This document shows positions 62,801 through 64,000 of a stretch of DNA of 64,000 bases, in pieces. Each line of letters begins with the position of its first letter. The stretch's first letter is position 1. Below the pieces are notes generated by a model. It saw only the letters and a list, made by a program, of their open reading frames with translations, had not been told where the DNA came from and did no database searches. The position numbers were made by a program, and so were the translations under genes. This stretch comes from Vogesella indigofera (GTDB lineage: Bacteria > Pseudomonadota > Gammaproteobacteria > Burkholderiales > Chromobacteriaceae): assembly GCF_003633895.1 (NCBI RefSeq), contig NZ_RBID01000014.1, forward strand, positions 62,001 through 126,000, read 5' to 3'.

Positions 62801-62922
62801 GTTATCAGGCGGGTGGTGCGGTGGATTATTTGGGCTTTTGTGGTGACTATCGGAATCAGCGGCTAATTCCGGCGATCCGCTGCCTGGATTTTTAGGGACA
62901 TCAGCCGCGTGCAATGGCGTAG

Positions 62923-64000
62923 TCAGTCTCCGTTGGACTTCGCGGCCTGATGCTCGGCCCACAGCCGTTCGACCATTGCCCGGAAGCCTTCGTCTTCCGC
63001 AATCGTATGCTGCTCAATGTCGGCCACTGTACCTTTGTACAGCGCCTCGCCACTATTCTGGGGGGCGGCCAGTGCGCTACGGAAACTGTTTTCGGCTGCC
63101 AGTGCTTCGCCGAACAGCCACTGCACGTAGGCAAGATTGCCATACGTCATGCCGCAATCGGTACGTAGTTCGAGGCTGGCAAGCAGATCGTTCTGCGCTT
63201 CTCTCAGCAGGGATAGAGCTTGCTCCCTGTTCTGCCACACTTTCTTGGCTTTCAACAGTTGGACAAAGCCTTTGCCGTTGAATGCATTGGCGACTTGTTC
63301 GCGGATAGCTGGGGTAGTGTCGGACGAATAGGCGGTGATCAGCTGCTGGTAGGCAGCACAGGCCTCGTCGGGCTTCTGGATGGCCCCAAGAGAGTTGCCC
63401 ATATCGAACAAGGCCTTGGCAACCTGTTCGCGGATAGCGGGTGTATTGTCAGATGAGTAATTGGTGATTAGCTGCTGATAGATGGCGACTTCCTCGACTG
63501 GTTTCTGCATTTGTCCGAGGACAATCCCCATATTGCGCATGGCCATGGTGACCTGTTTGCGGATGGCCGGTGTATTGTCGGACGAGTAAGTGTCGATTAG
63601 CTGCTGGTAGGCGGCGATTTCCTCAGCGGGCTTCTGCATTTGTCCGCAGGTGGCTCCCATGTTGAGCATAGCCTTGGCGACCTGTTCGCGGATGGCGGGC
63701 GTGTTGTCGGACGAATAGGTGTCGATCAGCTGCTGGTAGGTGGTACAAGCTTCAGAATGCCGTTGCAGCTGATTTAATGTGATCGCGCGATTGAAAAGGG
63801 CCTGCGCCGCTTTGACCGTACCGGTATTGGGGATGCTGCTCGCGTGTTTCCAGTACAGCGCGGCATCTTCATATTGTTTGGCGTGGTAAGCGTTGAAGGC
63901 CCGGGTGTTCCAGTCATCAAAAGAATAACTGGCTTCCGGTCTGGTCTTGATCTCTTCGGCGCTTTGACGCAGTGCAGCTTCTTCGTCACGGTTGATGGGC
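62923..64000 (-). CDS. TPR-like repeat protein (N-terminus beyond the window)
   Basis: An open frame of 358 residues runs off the right edge; the visible start at 63669 is only an internal Met. Four tandem repeats of 43 residues (129 bp) follow the pattern YQQLI.TYSSD.TPAIREQVA.A..NMG...GQMQKP.EE.AA, typical of tetratricopeptide-type scaffolds. A more divergent C-terminal TPR-like part (LASLELRTDCGMTYGNLAYVQWLFGEALAAENSFRSAL) ends it. GC is visibly lower than in neighbours, and no copy of the recurrent word occurs, which suggests horizontal acquisition. The partner or function is unknown. Confidence 0.82.
   Translation of the reverse strand, partial: PINRDEEAALRQSAEEIKTRPEASYSFDDWNTRAFNAYHAKQYEDAALYWKHASSIPNTGTVKAAQALFNRAITLNQLQRHSEACTTYQQLIDTYSSDNTPAIREQVAKAMLNMGATCGQMQKPAEEIAAYQQLIDTYSSDNTPAIRKQVTMAMRNMGIVLGQMQKPVEEVAIYQQLITNYSSDNTPAIREQVAKALFDMGNSLGAIQKPDEACAAYQQLITAYSSDTTPAIREQVANAFNGKGFVQLLKAKKVWQNREQALSLLREAQNDLLASLELRTDCGMTYGNLAYVQWLFGEALAAENSFRSALAAPQNSGEALYKGTVADIEQHTIAEDEGFRAMVERLWAEHQAAKSNGD

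Noticed and set aside
62923-63780. The regularly spaced repeats considered as a CRISPR array.
   Set aside because: The 129-bp period is translated as 43-residue protein repeats in one open frame, and there are no unique spacers between short identical repeats.

Overview
The window is a 64 kb chromosomal stretch from a GC-rich betaproteobacterium, most likely of the order Neisseriales (Chromobacteriaceae-like). This placement is an inference from gene content (mlaFEDCBA with mlaA included, dapC/dapD, a monomeric isocitrate dehydrogenase), from a remnant resembling a Neisseria Correia element, and from base composition. No rRNA, CRISPR array, prophage or insertion sequence was seen. Most genes are housekeeping genes in short, tightly overlapping operons separated by clear intrinsic terminators.

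Layout. 1-3.8 kb: clpS-clpA (clpA runs off the left edge), a cold-shock gene, and an MdtH-like exporter divergent from a LysR regulator. 3.8-10.7 kb: carbon flux at isocitrate, with a homodimeric icd, a monomeric-type isocitrate dehydrogenase, rluE, and the ICDH kinase/phosphatase aceK. 10.7-15.8 kb: a small unknown gene, mutS, and a GAF-PAS-GGDEF diguanylate cyclase. 15.9-19.2 kb: a GbsR/MarR-type regulator, a CIO-type cytochrome bd oxidase, and a 44-residue membrane protein behind an FNR-box promoter. 19.3-21.4 kb: an orphan arsA and tRNA-Pro. 21.5-31.1 kb: a hydroxyproline catabolic island. A GntR/FCD regulator, a semialdehyde dehydrogenase and a deaminase face an epimerase, an FAD dehydrogenase, a branched-chain-type binding protein, and a second arm for trans-3-hydroxyproline (dehydratase plus reductase).

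31.2-34.4 kb: suhB, trmJ, DUF1853 and a flavodoxin-like gene. 34.4-40.5 kb: the complete mla phospholipid transport operon, then dapD and dapC for lysine. 40.6-43.8 kb: an EamA transporter and an arsR-arsI-arsC-aquaporin operon, which would handle arsenate and methylarsenite. 43.8-47.0 kb: lutA-lutB-GNAT-lutC for lactate oxidation. 47.2-51.7 kb: a MacA-MacB-outer-membrane-factor tripartite pump. 51.8-54.4 kb: a CDF metal exporter, an unknown gene and srkA. 54.7-56.3 kb: lysC and a tRNA-Ser/Arg/Glu cluster. 56.4-62.7 kb: a DUF1615 lipoprotein, a periplasmic binding protein, a YgiQ radical SAM protein and SelO. 62.9-64 kb: a partial gene with 43-residue TPR-like repeats and visibly lower GC.

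The most striking signal is not a gene. A 13-base word, AA(G/C)GTTGGCCGCA, recurs about 40 times on both strands, inside genes and just after stop codons, sometimes as inverted pairs forming hairpins. That is the pattern of DNA uptake sequences in Neisseriaceae and Pasteurellaceae, but the word is different. Two copies and one solo end of a 150-bp MITE-like element are also present.
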